The notes below the pieces were generated by a model that made no database searches, was not told the origin of the DNA, and saw only the letters and a list, made by a program, of their open reading frames with translations. This document shows positions 45,519 through 53,486 of a stretch of 64,000 nt of DNA, piece after piece. Positions within the stretch are counted from its first letter, which is position 1, and each line of letters opens with the position of its first letter. Made by a program: the position numbers and the translations under genes. Location of the stretch: positions 248,001 to 312,000 of the forward strand of contig NZ_FNUY01000007.1 in assembly GCF_900108245.1 (NCBI RefSeq), read 5' to 3'. The stretch is from Allobosea lathyri (GTDB lineage Bacteria > Pseudomonadota > Alphaproteobacteria > Rhizobiales > Beijerinckiaceae).

Positions 45519-45740
45519 TTACGACCGTTGGTAGATGGAGCCGCCTGCCAGGGCGGTTTGGTTCAGAGCAGCGGCGGGGGCTTCACCCTGCAAGGTCTCC
45601 CCCGTCGCTGCCATACGCTCACGAAGAGCGAAGCTGACCTCTGCCGTCATCGACCTGAGGTTGCGCGCGGCCGAGGCCGAGATCCAAGCTTTGATGTCAG
45701 GCGCGAGCCTCAATCTGAAATGCGAGTCTTCTCTGGACAT
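45519..45740 (-). CDS. Arc-family ribbon-helix-helix repressor
   Basis: 73 residues. SHFRLRLAPDIKAWISASAA, RNLRSMTAEVSFALRERM is the Arc ribbon-helix-helix: the beta strand (FRLRLA) contacts DNA. The start at 45740 follows TAGGAGAATCA. It lies in front of the antirepressor gene and faces a second Arc-family gene across an array of TGCGTCA sites. By analogy with P22 it would repress its own promoter and hence the antirepressor. Confidence 0.9.
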   Translation of the reverse strand: MSREDSHFRLRLAPDIKAWISASAARNLRSMTAEVSFALRERMAATGETLQGEAPAAALNQTALAGGSIYQRS

Positions 45741-45750
45741 TGATTCTCCT

Positions 45751-45828
45751 ATGACGCATCGTGCGTCAACCAACAGACGCAGCATGCGTCATCGCGGTCA
45801 AGCAGAATCTGCGTCATAGGTGCGTCAT
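45751..45828. promoter_or_regulatory. Array of six TGCGTCA half-sites between two Arc-family genes
   Basis: Half-sites lie at 45752-45758 (TGACGCA), 45762-45768 (TGCGTCA), 45776-45781 (GACGCA), 45785-45791 (TGCGTCA), 45810-45816 and 45821-45827 (TGCGTCA). The first four form two inverted pairs separated by 3 bp; the last two are direct, the second touching the ATG of the plus-strand gene. They fill the whole divergent promoter region, as expected for ribbon-helix-helix operators. Confidence 0.75.
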
Positions 45829-46354
45829 GGCCGCTGATGATCCACACTTTCGACTTCGCCTGCCCGCCGATCTGCGGGACAGGATCAGAGACGCGTCCGA
45901 CCAAAACCGGCGGTCGATCAACGCAGAAATCGTTGCGCGGCTTGAAGCCAGCTTCAGCTTGGACGAGGCGAGCACGACTTACGCCATGCTTGACCGAGGT
46001 GAGGACGGTCTCGGTCAGCGGCTGGAAGAGCTATCCCAGATGGTGCGGGAGATCACGAATGCGACCCGACTGGCTCGTCGGATGACCGAGCCCGTCGAGT
46101 TGACATCTCAATATGGCTTCATCCGCGACGACAACGATCACACGATCAAGCCGCCGCCGGAGTGGGCCGTCTCTCTGACACGCGAAGAACTGCACCACCT
46201 CAGAGACGACGAACGAGAAGCCGAAGGAAAGCCTCGCAGGTTTGGCCCTCGCCCCACCGGCGAGGCAGGGAAGCGTCTTGATTTCCTTCGCGAGCGGTTG
46301 ATCGAACGGCGGAAGGAATTGGAGATCCAGCGCCTGCTTCAGACTAGCTCCTAA
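45827..46354 (+). CDS. Arc-family DNA-binding protein with long C-terminal extension (Mnt-like)
   Basis: 175 residues. The ribbon-helix-helix is PHFRLRLPADLRDRIRDASD, QNRRSINAEIVARLEASF (about 7-45), closely like the divergent Arc gene. A helical segment (LGQRLEELSQMVREITNATR) follows and could form the oligomerisation coil, as in P22 Mnt. The C-terminal ~80 residues are charged with unknown role. It probably competes with the 73-residue Arc protein for the shared half-sites, setting a switch for the antirepressor. Confidence 0.85.
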   Translation: MAADDPHFRLRLPADLRDRIRDASDQNRRSINAEIVARLEASFSLDEASTTYAMLDRGEDGLGQRLEELSQMVREITNATRLARRMTEPVELTSQYGFIRDDNDHTIKPPPEWAVSLTREELHHLRDDEREAEGKPRRFGPRPTGEAGKRLDFLRERLIERRKELEIQRLLQTSS

Positions 46355-46439
46355 CTCGACTCGCTAACCTTTGGTGGTAATATCCCCTCAAGGATCCGCC
46401 ACGAGATCAAATTGCCGTCGTGCCTACCTGGGGGAATCA

Positions 46440-46859
46440 ATGAAGCTTGTCGTTTTGGCCGCCGTTGCGATGGCGATGGCAGGGTGTGTCTCAAGGCAGG
46501 CGGAGGTGCAGAAACAGATCGCGGCCGATAAGGAGATATGCCGGTCGCAAACCTTCCCTACCAAGGTAGCCTTTGCTCGTTGCATCAACAGCGCCGAACA
46601 GAAGATGTCCGCCGTCTACGACAAGCCTGACCTACTCCAATTGCGACTGGCGTCCCGCCTTGCCATCGCTGAAAAGCAGGACAAGGGGCAAATATCCGAT
46701 GCTCAGGCCGAACTGGAGTTCGCTCAGGTCGGCGCGCAAATCGGCACCCAGGAGGCCACTCGAAACAGTAACGCAGAGATGGCATCTGCTGCTTCGGCTG
46801 CGGCATCCCCTCGTCGGGTCACATGCAGTCGCATCGGAAATAGCGTAACCTGCTTTTAA
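46440..46859 (+). CDS. Small lipoprotein, unknown function
   Basis: 139 residues. The signal MKLVVLAAVAMAMAGC ends in a lipobox cysteine at 16. The mature part is helical with two further cysteines (KEICRSQTF, FARCINSAEQ) spaced as if disulfide-bonded, and a C-terminal RVTCSRIGNSVTCF, a motif seen in many small exported proteins. The start follows GGGGGAATCA. It follows the Mnt-like gene by 85 bp on the same strand. Confidence 0.75.
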   Translation: MKLVVLAAVAMAMAGCVSRQAEVQKQIAADKEICRSQTFPTKVAFARCINSAEQKMSAVYDKPDLLQLRLASRLAIAEKQDKGQISDAQAELEFAQVGAQIGTQEATRNSNAEMASAASAAASPRRVTCSRIGNSVTCF

Positions 46860-46893
46860 TGCTCTGCTGCGGCGGCGTCTTGAAGCACGCTCA

Positions 46894-47934
46894 CTAGTCG
46901 CTCACGACGAAGATATCAGCCATGTCAGCGTCCTCCCGCATGCCCTTGTAGGAAGCATGCCGCAACTTCCCGTCATTAGTCCAAGCGCGGAACTGTATCT
47001 CGACGGGTATCATGGGCGTCACCCAACGAACGTTCGACCGCTTAAGAGGTATTGCCGGCTTCGGAATGATGAAACCGTCCAGTAGCTTTCGAATTGCCGT
47101 TGCGGCTTTTTGACCAAAGCCCGTACCCACGCCGCCCACATAAACAAGATCGGTGCTCCCTTTGCGCGCTGCCAGCAGCAGCCGACCTAGTCCACCGAGA
47201 GCTGAGGCCGAGAACTCGTAGCCGATCACTACGAACGTCTCCGACTGGACGCACTTGATCTTGAGCCATTCGCCGCCCCGGCCAGCGCGATAGGGTGCAT
47301 CCAGCCGCTTCGCGATGATCCCCTCAAGGCCCATCTCGCAGGCGAGCTTCAGGAACGGCGCGCCCTCTGCATCGACTTCCTCGCTGAGGCGGATGGAACT
47401 GTGCTGCTTGCCGATCAAGTCGATCAGCAAGCGCCGCCGTTCGGACAGGGGAAGCGCCCGCAGATCGCGGCCATCGAGATAGAGCAGATCGAAGGCGTAG
47501 AGCAGCGCCCCTGCGGCAGAGCGCTTGCCGCCGCGTCCTCCAAGGGCCTGCTGCAAGGCGCCGAAATCGGAGGCGCCACGTTCGTCGAGGACCACGGCCT
47601 CGCCGTCGATGATGGCGCTGTCGACGCCCAACTCGCGGATATCGTGAGCGATGGTCGGGAACCGCAGCGTCCAGTCAAAACCACCCCTGGTCAGTATCCG
47701 GACCCTCCGGCCGGGGTCGACATGAACAGCAAGGCGATAGCCGTCCCATTTCACCTCATAGGCCCATTGATCTCCAACCGGTGGCTTGGATGCCAGGAGC
47801 GCCAGGCAGGGCTCGACACGGTCAGGCATGGGGTCAAGAGTCAGCGCGCGTTGGCGTGCATCCCGGCGCTTCGGAAGCGGACTTCTGGCAATCTCGGCCA
47901 CGGGACCCGAGCGCAAAACGCGACGCGCGCACAT
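46894..47934 (-). CDS. ATP-dependent DNA ligase (LigC/LigD ligase-domain type)
   Basis: 346 residues from an ATG preceded by CGGAGTTGTGTT; starts upstream or at 47829 are alternatives. The adenylation motif is YEVKWDGYRLAVHV (Lys62 from this start); DSAIIDGEAVVLDERG, LLYAFDLLYLDGRDL, EGIIAKRLDAPYRAG and WLKIKC follow in order, and the OB domain (FVVIGYEFSA, LVYVGGVGTGF) ends it. Stand-alone ligases of this type serve NHEJ-like end joining. It diverges from an SRAP gene, another DNA-repair function. No Ku or polymerase domain is present here. Confidence 0.92.
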   Translation of the reverse strand: MCARRVLRSGPVAEIARSPLPKRRDARQRALTLDPMPDRVEPCLALLASKPPVGDQWAYEVKWDGYRLAVHVDPGRRVRILTRGGFDWTLRFPTIAHDIRELGVDSAIIDGEAVVLDERGASDFGALQQALGGRGGKRSAAGALLYAFDLLYLDGRDLRALPLSERRRLLIDLIGKQHSSIRLSEEVDAEGAPFLKLACEMGLEGIIAKRLDAPYRAGRGGEWLKIKCVQSETFVVIGYEFSASALGGLGRLLLAARKGSTDLVYVGGVGTGFGQKAATAIRKLLDGFIIPKPAIPLKRSNVRWVTPMIPVEIQFRAWTNDGKLRHASYKGMREDADMADIFVVSD

Positions 47935-47992
47935 AACACAACTCCGACACACACGAGTCGAAACGGCGGCGTCGGTGAATCGTTCCAGCCAA

Positions 47993-48026
47993 TAAAAAGG
48001 CCCCGCCAGCGGGTGCTGACGAGGCC
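47993..48026 (-). terminator. Strong hairpin with U-tract upstream of the ligase gene
   Basis: On the minus strand GGCCTCGTCAGC pairs with GCTGGCGGGGCC (12 bp with two G-U pairs), loop ACCC, followed by TTTTTATT. It stands 59 bp upstream of the ligase start, where no gene precedes it on that strand. It may be a leader attenuator or end a small RNA. Confidence 0.6.
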
Positions 48027-48095
48027 AATTGAACGCAGTTTTGGTGTAGGTCGTCAGGCTGCTAGGCTGGTATTAGTCAGCAAGGATCACGGCGC

Positions 48096-48785
48096 ATGTG
48101 CGGACGCTTTAGCCAAGCCTATTCGTGGGAGGAGATTGTCGCCTTCAGCCAGCCGCTGACGGTGCCTGCTGATCGGCCCAACCTGCGCGCGCGCTACAAC
48201 ATCGCACCGACGACGGATGTGGATATTATCCTGAACACCGAGACGGGCCGCGAGCTGCGCAAGGCCCGGTGGGGTCTTATTCCCGGCTGGCACAGGGGCG
48301 GGCTGAAAGACTTCAAGCTCGCCACGTTCAACGCCCGAGTCGAGACGGTCGAGACGAGTGGCACGTTCAAGCAAGCCTATGCCCGCAGACGATGCATCAT
48401 ACCGGCCTCGGGCTTCTTCGAATGGACCGGCGAGAAGAAGGATAAGGTACCTCACTTTTTCTCCGCCGCCGATGGGGATCTGTTGGCGTTTGCTGGCCTG
48501 TGGGAGAGCTGGCGCGATCCCGAGACGGGCGAGAACATCACCACCTGCACGATGATTGTCCGCGAGGCCAATGCCTGGACTTCGCAATATCACGACCGCA
48601 TGCCCTGCATGCTCCTGCGACGGGATTTCGACGCCTGGCTGGATGGTTCGGGCGGCATGGAATTGCTGAAGCAGCCGCCGCGTGAGCTACGGGAATGGAT
48701 CGTCTCAAAGCGGGTCAACAAGACCGGCGAAGGGGACGACGATCCGAGCACGATCGAGCCGTTCTCGGATGAACTGCCGCTCTAG
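48096..48785 (+). CDS. SRAP-domain protein (YedK/HMCES family)
   Basis: 229 residues beginning MCGRFSQ, so that Cys2 becomes the N-terminal nucleophile that forms a thiazolidine link to abasic sites in single-stranded DNA. ARYNIAPT, IPASGFFEWTGEKK (catalytic Glu) and YHDRMPCML (His) complete the active site. It shields abasic sites at forks. AAGGATCACGGCGC precedes the start. It diverges from the DNA ligase. Confidence 0.95.
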   Translation: MCGRFSQAYSWEEIVAFSQPLTVPADRPNLRARYNIAPTTDVDIILNTETGRELRKARWGLIPGWHRGGLKDFKLATFNARVETVETSGTFKQAYARRRCIIPASGFFEWTGEKKDKVPHFFSAADGDLLAFAGLWESWRDPETGENITTCTMIVREANAWTSQYHDRMPCMLLRRDFDAWLDGSGGMELLKQPPRELREWIVSKRVNKTGEGDDDPSTIEPFSDELPL

Positions 48786-48787
48786 GG

Positions 48788-49030
48788 TCACTCGAAATCG
48801 TGGAGACCGTTATCTCCCTTGCCCTGGGTGCGCCCATCGATTTCGGCGTTGAACTGGCGATCGGTCAGCAGCAGCGCTGAATTCAAGCTCTCAAGGGCAA
48901 CGTACACCGTCGAGCCGATTGGGATCTCGCCGCACCAACGGCGAACCTCCGAATGAAACGGCTTTAGCACGGCCTTCATTTCCTCGACCTTGCTTCGTGG
49001 CATGCTGCGTTTGCTGCGCTGAACCATCAC
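48788..49030 (-). CDS. Small protein of unknown function, second gene of a pair
   Basis: 80 residues; basic N-terminus (QRSKRSMPRSKVEEMKAVLK), then FHSEVRRWCGEIPIGSTVYV and ALESLNSALLLTDRQFNAEI. No family recognised. The ATG overlaps the stop of the upstream gene, so the two are coupled. Its end lies 2 bp from the SRAP stop, in convergent orientation. Confidence 0.6.
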   Translation of the reverse strand: MMVQRSKRSMPRSKVEEMKAVLKPFHSEVRRWCGEIPIGSTVYVALESLNSALLLTDRQFNAEIDGRTQGKGDNGLHDFE

Positions 49031-49239
49031 GGCTCATCCTCGATATCAGGGCGCCTAGCGCCGGCTGAAAACAGACCTCGCAGGAAGCCGCGCGACGAAG
49101 CCTGATCGGCGTCGAGCAAAAGCACATTCAAGTCGTGCAGCACGGCCCTGAGGGCCGCGCGCTCGCTGCCGTGTTCGGCAACGAGTTCAGCAATCTCCCA
49201 CTCCGTTTCATCGGGTTCCGGCTCTGGCTGCGCTGACAT
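49027..49239 (-). CDS. Small acidic protein of unknown function, first gene of a pair
   Basis: 70 residues: MSAQPEPEPDETEWEIAELV, then AEHGSERAALRAVLHDLNVL. The N-terminal half is very acidic and the rest helical. Its stop overlaps the next start by 4 bp (ATGA). No family recognised; the tight coupling supports both genes being real. Confidence 0.6.
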   Translation of the reverse strand: MSAQPEPEPDETEWEIAELVAEHGSERAALRAVLHDLNVLLLDADQASSRGFLRGLFSAGARRPDIEDEP

Positions 49240-49456
49240 ACTCGCGTCCTCTTATTGAGAACAAATATGGAACATCAGAGCGCCGACGGGAGTCAAGGCG
49301 GGACTGATCGCGTCCAACGCGAAATTGCCGCTGGCCGTTCTGGGTAGCGTGCTCTTTGCGCCACGCCGCCTGACGAACGGGCTGTCAAACCGACTTCGCT
49401 CTTGTGACACACCCGCCTCCGCGCAAGCCTGAGGTGGGGGCGCAAAGGAGTTGAGC

Positions 49457-49564
49457 ATGCGAGCGCAATCCGACGTGACTATGAAGCACTGCCACGGCAT
49501 TCTCATCCGCTCCGCGATCGTGGTTGTGATCGCCGCCGTAACCTTACTGCCTCTGATCAGGTGA
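49457..49564 (+). CDS. 35-residue membrane microprotein
   Basis: The ATG follows AAAGGAGTTGAGC, an excellent Shine-Dalgarno. The product starts MRAQSDVTMKHCHGILIRS and ends in one hydrophobic helix (AIVVVIAAVTLLPLIR). It is the only coding candidate in the 407-bp gap 49240-49646. Function unknown; evidence is the ribosome site and the composition. Confidence 0.5.
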   Translation: MRAQSDVTMKHCHGILIRSAIVVVIAAVTLLPLIR

Positions 49565-49646
49565 GACGGCGCCGAACTTCGACGGCGTCGCAATGGCATC
49601 GCGGAACGTTAAACCCGCCACTTGGTTGAGCTGTCGGAGGTGGGCC

Positions 49647-49838
49647 ATGAAAACCAAAATCCGCCAAGATAGAGACGAGCCTGCCCGTAAGCTGTCCTTC
49701 GTAATCGAAACGCCCGAGGATTACGCGTTAGCAGTTAGACGAGTGAAGTCGCTCACCAAGGGCACAAAAGACCATGCAGCGCAGCAGGAATTGAACGCGC
49801 TTGTGAAGGCGATACAGGCTTGGGAGGAGAAAAAATGA
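49647..49838 (+). CDS. Small protein of unknown function (HigA N-terminus-like)
   Basis: 63 residues; start preceded by GGAGGTGGGCC. The sequence KLSFVIETPEDYALAVRRVK then KDHAAQQELNALVKAIQAWE resembles the N-terminal helices of HigA-type antitoxins (segment before the helix-turn-helix), but no DNA-binding domain follows and no toxin gene is beside it. The similarity is by eye and weak. Confidence 0.6.
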   Translation: MKTKIRQDRDEPARKLSFVIETPEDYALAVRRVKSLTKGTKDHAAQQELNALVKAIQAWEEKK

Positions 49839-50080
49839 CGCAGCAACTTAATCGGCTGCGAATGATCGTGACGGCGCTAGCGCTGACGGCCTAGACACGC
49901 GGCAAGGAGATTCCCTGTGCCCGCCCGCGACTTTGCCAACCACCCGCTTGTACGATCTGAATTCACTAACTCGGAAGTCGGTGGTCCTTGGCTCCTTGAT
50001 AGCCAACCTCCATGGCCATATTCGCCTTGCCGATTTCATCAGCCATGCGATGGTGCCGCTTCCAAAATAAAAGGTGTGTC

Positions 50081-50290
50081 ATGGCAACAGGTACGGTGAA
50101 GTGGTTCAACTCGACCAAGGGTTTTGGTTTCATCCAGCCCGATGATGGTGGTCAGGACGCCTTCGTTCACATCAGCGCGGTCGAGCGGGCGGGCTGGCGT
50201 GACCTGCAAGAGGGCCAAAAAGTATCCTACGAGATTGTCCAGGACAAAAGGTCGGGCAAGGCCTCGGCAGATAACCTGCGCGCGATCTGA
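50081..50290 (+). CDS. Cold-shock protein (CspA family)
   Basis: 69 residues with both RNA-binding motifs, KGFGFIQPD (RNP1) and DAFVHIS (RNP2), in the five-strand OB fold; starts [13 protein letters not shown]. It melts RNA structure at low temperature or under stress. About 240 bp of non-coding sequence precede it, long enough for the structured leader common to cspA genes. AAAGGTGTGTC is its ribosome site. Confidence 0.95.
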   Translation: MATGTVKWFNSTKGFGFIQPDDGGQDAFVHISAVERAGWRDLQEGQKVSYEIVQDKRSGKASADNLRAI

Positions 50291-50482
50291 GGGAAAGCCT
50301 CGGGCACCAGGCCTTCGCGTAAAATGAGGTCGATCGCCCACTCATAGACGAGGCTCTCGTCGAACGGTTGGGTCCGGTTGGTCAAGGGTGGAGCCGTCGC
50401 GTTCTGCCTCTTCTTCCCACGGTGGGGTAGACGCGCGTCATCTGCTGCTGGCGCAGCTGGGTCGATGTAATCACCGGAAACT

Positions 50483-50515
50483 AAAAAGCAGCCCGGCGCA
50501 AAGCGCGGGGCTGCT
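50483..50515 (-). terminator. Terminator of the outer-membrane protein gene
   Basis: On the minus strand AGCAGCCCCGCGC pairs with GCGCCGGGCTGCT around TTT, followed by TTTT. It lies 21 bp after the OMP stop. Confidence 0.85.
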
Positions 50516-50535
50516 CACAGGTCATAGTGCTGGGC

Positions 50536-51264
50536 TTAGAACTTGTAGTTCACGCCGACTCGAAGAAGCCCGGCGCCACCGCCGCCACTGGTCGTCGCGG
50601 TATAGACACCAGCCGGAAGGACGCCGCCTGCCGGGTTGACGAAGGCCTGGGTCTTTCTTCCCTCGCCGGTGTCGACGTAAAGACCTTCGACCCTGAAGGT
50701 CCAGTTGTTGGTAAAGGCATATTCGACGCCGCCGCCGATGGTCCAGCCAGCGTTGCTCGTCGAGTCTCCGGTGAGCGGGTTGGTGTTGAGGCCACCATAG
50801 GCCAGACCGCCCGTGATGTAGATCAAGGTCCGGTCGATGGCGTAGCCCAGGCGGGCGCGAACGGTACCCAAATAGGCGCCATCACCACCACCCCGACCAC
50901 CCCACCAGCTATAGGGTCCCCAATTTAGATTACCCCCGGTGTCGACATACTGAATGTCGGCCTCGAGGCCGTAAACGATGGCGCCAGACTGCCAGTTATA
51001 GCCGATCTGGGCACCGCCGACGAACCGGCCGTCGCTACCGCCACCGCCGAGAGACCCGGACGAGACCGCTGTGGGTCCCGTGACGATAACTCCGCCAGAA
51101 TCGCCCCATCCCACGCCGGCGTTCAGACCAACATATAGGCCGGTCCACGTGAACACTGGTGCATAGACGATCGGCGGGGGTGCGCGGCTCGGAAGATCGG
51201 CCGCAAAGGCCGAGCCTGCCAGGCACATTGCTAGAACAGTAGTGGATACAAGGCCTAAACGCAT
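50536..51264 (-). CDS. Omp25/OmpA-like beta-barrel outer-membrane protein
   Basis: 242 residues. A signal peptide (STTVLAMCLAGSAFAA) is followed by DLPSRAPPPIVYAPVFTWTG and LYVGLNAGVGWG, the standard start of the small porins of Hyphomicrobiales. GAQIGYNWQSGAIVYGLEAD, RARLGYAIDRTLIYITGGLA and a terminal RVGVNYKF (aromatic C-terminus for Bam recognition) complete an 8-strand barrel. The start follows GGAGGAGGATCAC. It is monocistronic with its own terminator. Confidence 0.92.
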   Translation of the reverse strand: MRLGLVSTTVLAMCLAGSAFAADLPSRAPPPIVYAPVFTWTGLYVGLNAGVGWGDSGGVIVTGPTAVSSGSLGGGGSDGRFVGGAQIGYNWQSGAIVYGLEADIQYVDTGGNLNWGPYSWWGGRGGGDGAYLGTVRARLGYAIDRTLIYITGGLAYGGLNTNPLTGDSTSNAGWTIGGGVEYAFTNNWTFRVEGLYVDTGEGRKTQAFVNPAGGVLPAGVYTATTSGGGGAGLLRVGVNYKF

Positions 51265-51499
51265 GTGATCCTCCTCCCATGCACAGTCAGGGGCGCCAAC
51301 GATTGCATGTGGCATCATTGACGGGAAGTTAACGGCGCTCATTTAGAAAGGAAGCGCGCTGAATATATTTCGGAGTGACATTTCGGGCACCCAGCGCCAA
51401 ATTTGAGCCCCCCAATAGCGATCTTGGTATGGGCCGATCCCTATCCACGGCCAGACAGAGAAACGGGCCGGCTATCGATCAAGCCGACCTCTGCACATT

Positions 51500-52462
51500 C
51501 TACTGCACCTTGGCCCATGGTCTGTGGAGGCTGACTGACGCGACGATCTTGCTCGCCAGGGTCGTCTCGATATCAAAGCCACTGAGGGCCTTCAAATCGG
51601 CTTCGTAGATGCCTGACCAGATGATAGCGGTCGTTTCCCCATCGACCAGGCGGCTTGAAATCCTGAGCTTGCCGTCGCCTTCACGGATTACGCCCTCAAG
51701 CATGTACCGTCGGCCAAGTGGGCGATCGATATCGGAAGAGGATACGGAGGAAGCCAAGGCTTTGACAGCCTCGCTGCGAAAAATCCTGAGTTCTTTTGTC
51801 GGAGTGAGCTGTGAGAGAATTTCCTCCTCAAGCCCGGCAGCGAAAACCTGCGCTTCGACCTTCCCGCTGAGATTGACGAAGGGCTTCACGACAAGTGCCG
51901 GCCCCTCTGGGCTGGCTCGTGTAGTCTTCATCTGTTGGTCCGCCATTGCGAGGAAGGTCACCAACGAGCCGATCGCCAGCGCTAAAGCAAAAGCACCGAG
52001 CCAAGGCAGCCTCAGCCAGGTGATCATTCGCGGGCGGGGGTCTGCGGATGGCTGCAGAACGGGAATCCGAGGCTGCTCTGGGCCGCATAGGTCGTTCGAC
52101 TGCCAGCGAAAGCTGGGCACGTAGCCGCCTTTTGGGATATCGATCACGATCGACGCGCTGCTGCCTGCAAGCAGGTAATAGCGCTCCAACCCCCGCCTGA
52201 GCCGTGCCGCCTCGATGCGGACGACGGGATCGTTCGTGACGTCGAAATCGGCTCCCCGGCCGAAAACCTCGACTGCGATTACATATGCTTTGATGCGGTC
52301 AGCCCGGCCAGCGAGGGTCTCTTCAACAACAAAGGAGAGAAACGCGCGCACCCTGTCGGGTTCATCAAAATCGCAACTTGCTAAAATGCAATGCAATTGA
52401 GCGCGAATATCGTCGTGTGAAATATTTGGAACAGGAGAGGCCGAGGCGTTAGTATTAGCCAT
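51500..52462 (-). CDS. TolB/FlgO-like membrane protein with N-terminal DNA-binding-like domain
   Basis: 320 residues. The N-terminal ~100 residues have VRAFLSFVVEETLAGRADRI, KAYVIAVEVFGRG and DPVVRIEAARLRRGLERYYL, a motif set found at the N-terminus of alphaproteobacterial TolB/adenylate-cyclase-like regulators. One helix follows (LPWLGAFALALAIGSLVTFL), then a periplasmic TolB-N/FlgO domain (LVVKPFVNLSGKVEAQVFAA). Alternative starts at 52540 and 52552 exist. It may be a one-component signal protein. Confidence 0.7.
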   Translation of the reverse strand: MANTNASASPVPNISHDDIRAQLHCILASCDFDEPDRVRAFLSFVVEETLAGRADRIKAYVIAVEVFGRGADFDVTNDPVVRIEAARLRRGLERYYLLAGSSASIVIDIPKGGYVPSFRWQSNDLCGPEQPRIPVLQPSADPRPRMITWLRLPWLGAFALALAIGSLVTFLAMADQQMKTTRASPEGPALVVKPFVNLSGKVEAQVFAAGLEEEILSQLTPTKELRIFRSEAVKALASSVSSSDIDRPLGRRYMLEGVIREGDGKLRISSRLVDGETTAIIWSGIYEADLKALSGFDIETTLASKIVASVSLHRPWAKVQ

Positions 52463-53088
52463 AGACTTATCCACGGAAGTATTGTCCGCTCGACCAACCG
52501 CCGATACGGTAGCTTGCCCCGATATGACCGTCAACGCCATCCGATCTGCCATGTCGAACCATGCCGCTGACGCAACGTGGGCCCTATGGCAGCCAGGAAC
52601 GCCCTGAACTGGTGTTGCTAGCAAGTGGAGCCAACTCGCGCTGGCCGCACCGAAGATTGGTTCGCTACCGCGGGATGTTGCCGGTACATCCGCGGCTAGC
52701 TTCCTGGCCGGCGGTAGAACGCGTGGCCCGCCCGGCTGGGGGGTGTGGCGAGCCACGCGGCGCCAAGGAGCGCGCCGGGACAACCGTTTGCAGACGCCCT
52801 TGTTCCCCTCCGCTCACCAAGTCGTCAGAGGAGAATCCAATGAAGGGCATGCCAGGTCGAAACGGCGGCCCAGGCGTTTCATTCTCCTTGCTATTTTTAT
52901 CGGTTTCGCGTATATAACTCTGACGTGAGAATAAGGGCCGTGCAGCCCCTCACGTGAAACCCAACCAGAGGTAAGGAAGCCGGACCATGCAATCCAACCC
53001 AGCCGAGGCACCATAGCGCGCCAACCCTTGTCGCATCGGGGAGATGCGACATCACAAAGGAACGACACGTAAATAGTGAGGTACAACC
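52463..53088. other. Gap of about 625 bp before the PadR-like gene
   Basis: No convincing gene. The first ~320 bp read in the same frame as the TolB-like gene but look non-coding. Further on are a hairpin at 52922-52954 and, at 52987, an ATG after AGAGGTAAGGAAGCCGGACC that opens a nine-codon frame, which could be a leader peptide. Confidence 0.45.
52922..52954. other. Perfect hairpin without U-tract upstream of the PadR-like gene
   Basis: ACGTGAG pairs with CTCACGT, and GGGC pairs with GCCC inside, around CGTGCA. No run of T follows, so this is more likely an RNA or DNA structure for regulation than a terminator. It lies 135 bp upstream of the PadR-like start. Confidence 0.5.
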
Positions 53089-53433
53089 GTGAGCCTTTTG
53101 AAGCTGTTCGACAGCGACAAGGCCTCGACGATCGCTCTTAACGGGCGGGACATCGCAATTCTTGAAGCTGTCAAGACAAGCCGTGCTGGCGTCTGCACGG
53201 CTGACGTCCTAGCAATGATTGAAAAGGAGATAAATAAGGAGATCAGACTAGCAACCGTATACAATACGATACTGGATCTGGAGGCGAAAGGTCTGATTAA
53301 GACGAGCGGGTCTTCATCTTCCGATAACGGTGGGCGCCCCAGGCGTCTCTTTTCGATCACACCGACAGGCGAACTCGCTCTGTCGCTTGGCGAAAAGATG
53401 GCCAGTGCCCACTTCAATGCAGCTTACGCGTGA
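53089..53433 (+). CDS. PadR-like winged-helix regulator
   Basis: 114 residues from a GTG preceded by GTGAGGTACAACC. The helix-turn-helix is VCTADVLAMIEKEINKEIRL then ATVYNTILDLEAKGLIKTSG, with the wing RPRRLFSITPTGELAL, as in PadR proteins. The C-terminal dimer helix is short. No target gene is evident. Confidence 0.8.
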   Translation: MSLLKLFDSDKASTIALNGRDIAILEAVKTSRAGVCTADVLAMIEKEINKEIRLATVYNTILDLEAKGLIKTSGSSSSDNGGRPRRLFSITPTGELALSLGEKMASAHFNAAYA

Positions 53434-53486
53434 TGCGCGGCGCGTAAGCTTGTCCACTTAACGACGGCGCCAAGGTTATAAGACTA

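Noticed and set aside
52814..53086. 90-residue minus-strand frame
   Set aside because: No ribosome site, no domain, and it overlaps a hairpin and the leader of the PadR-like gene.
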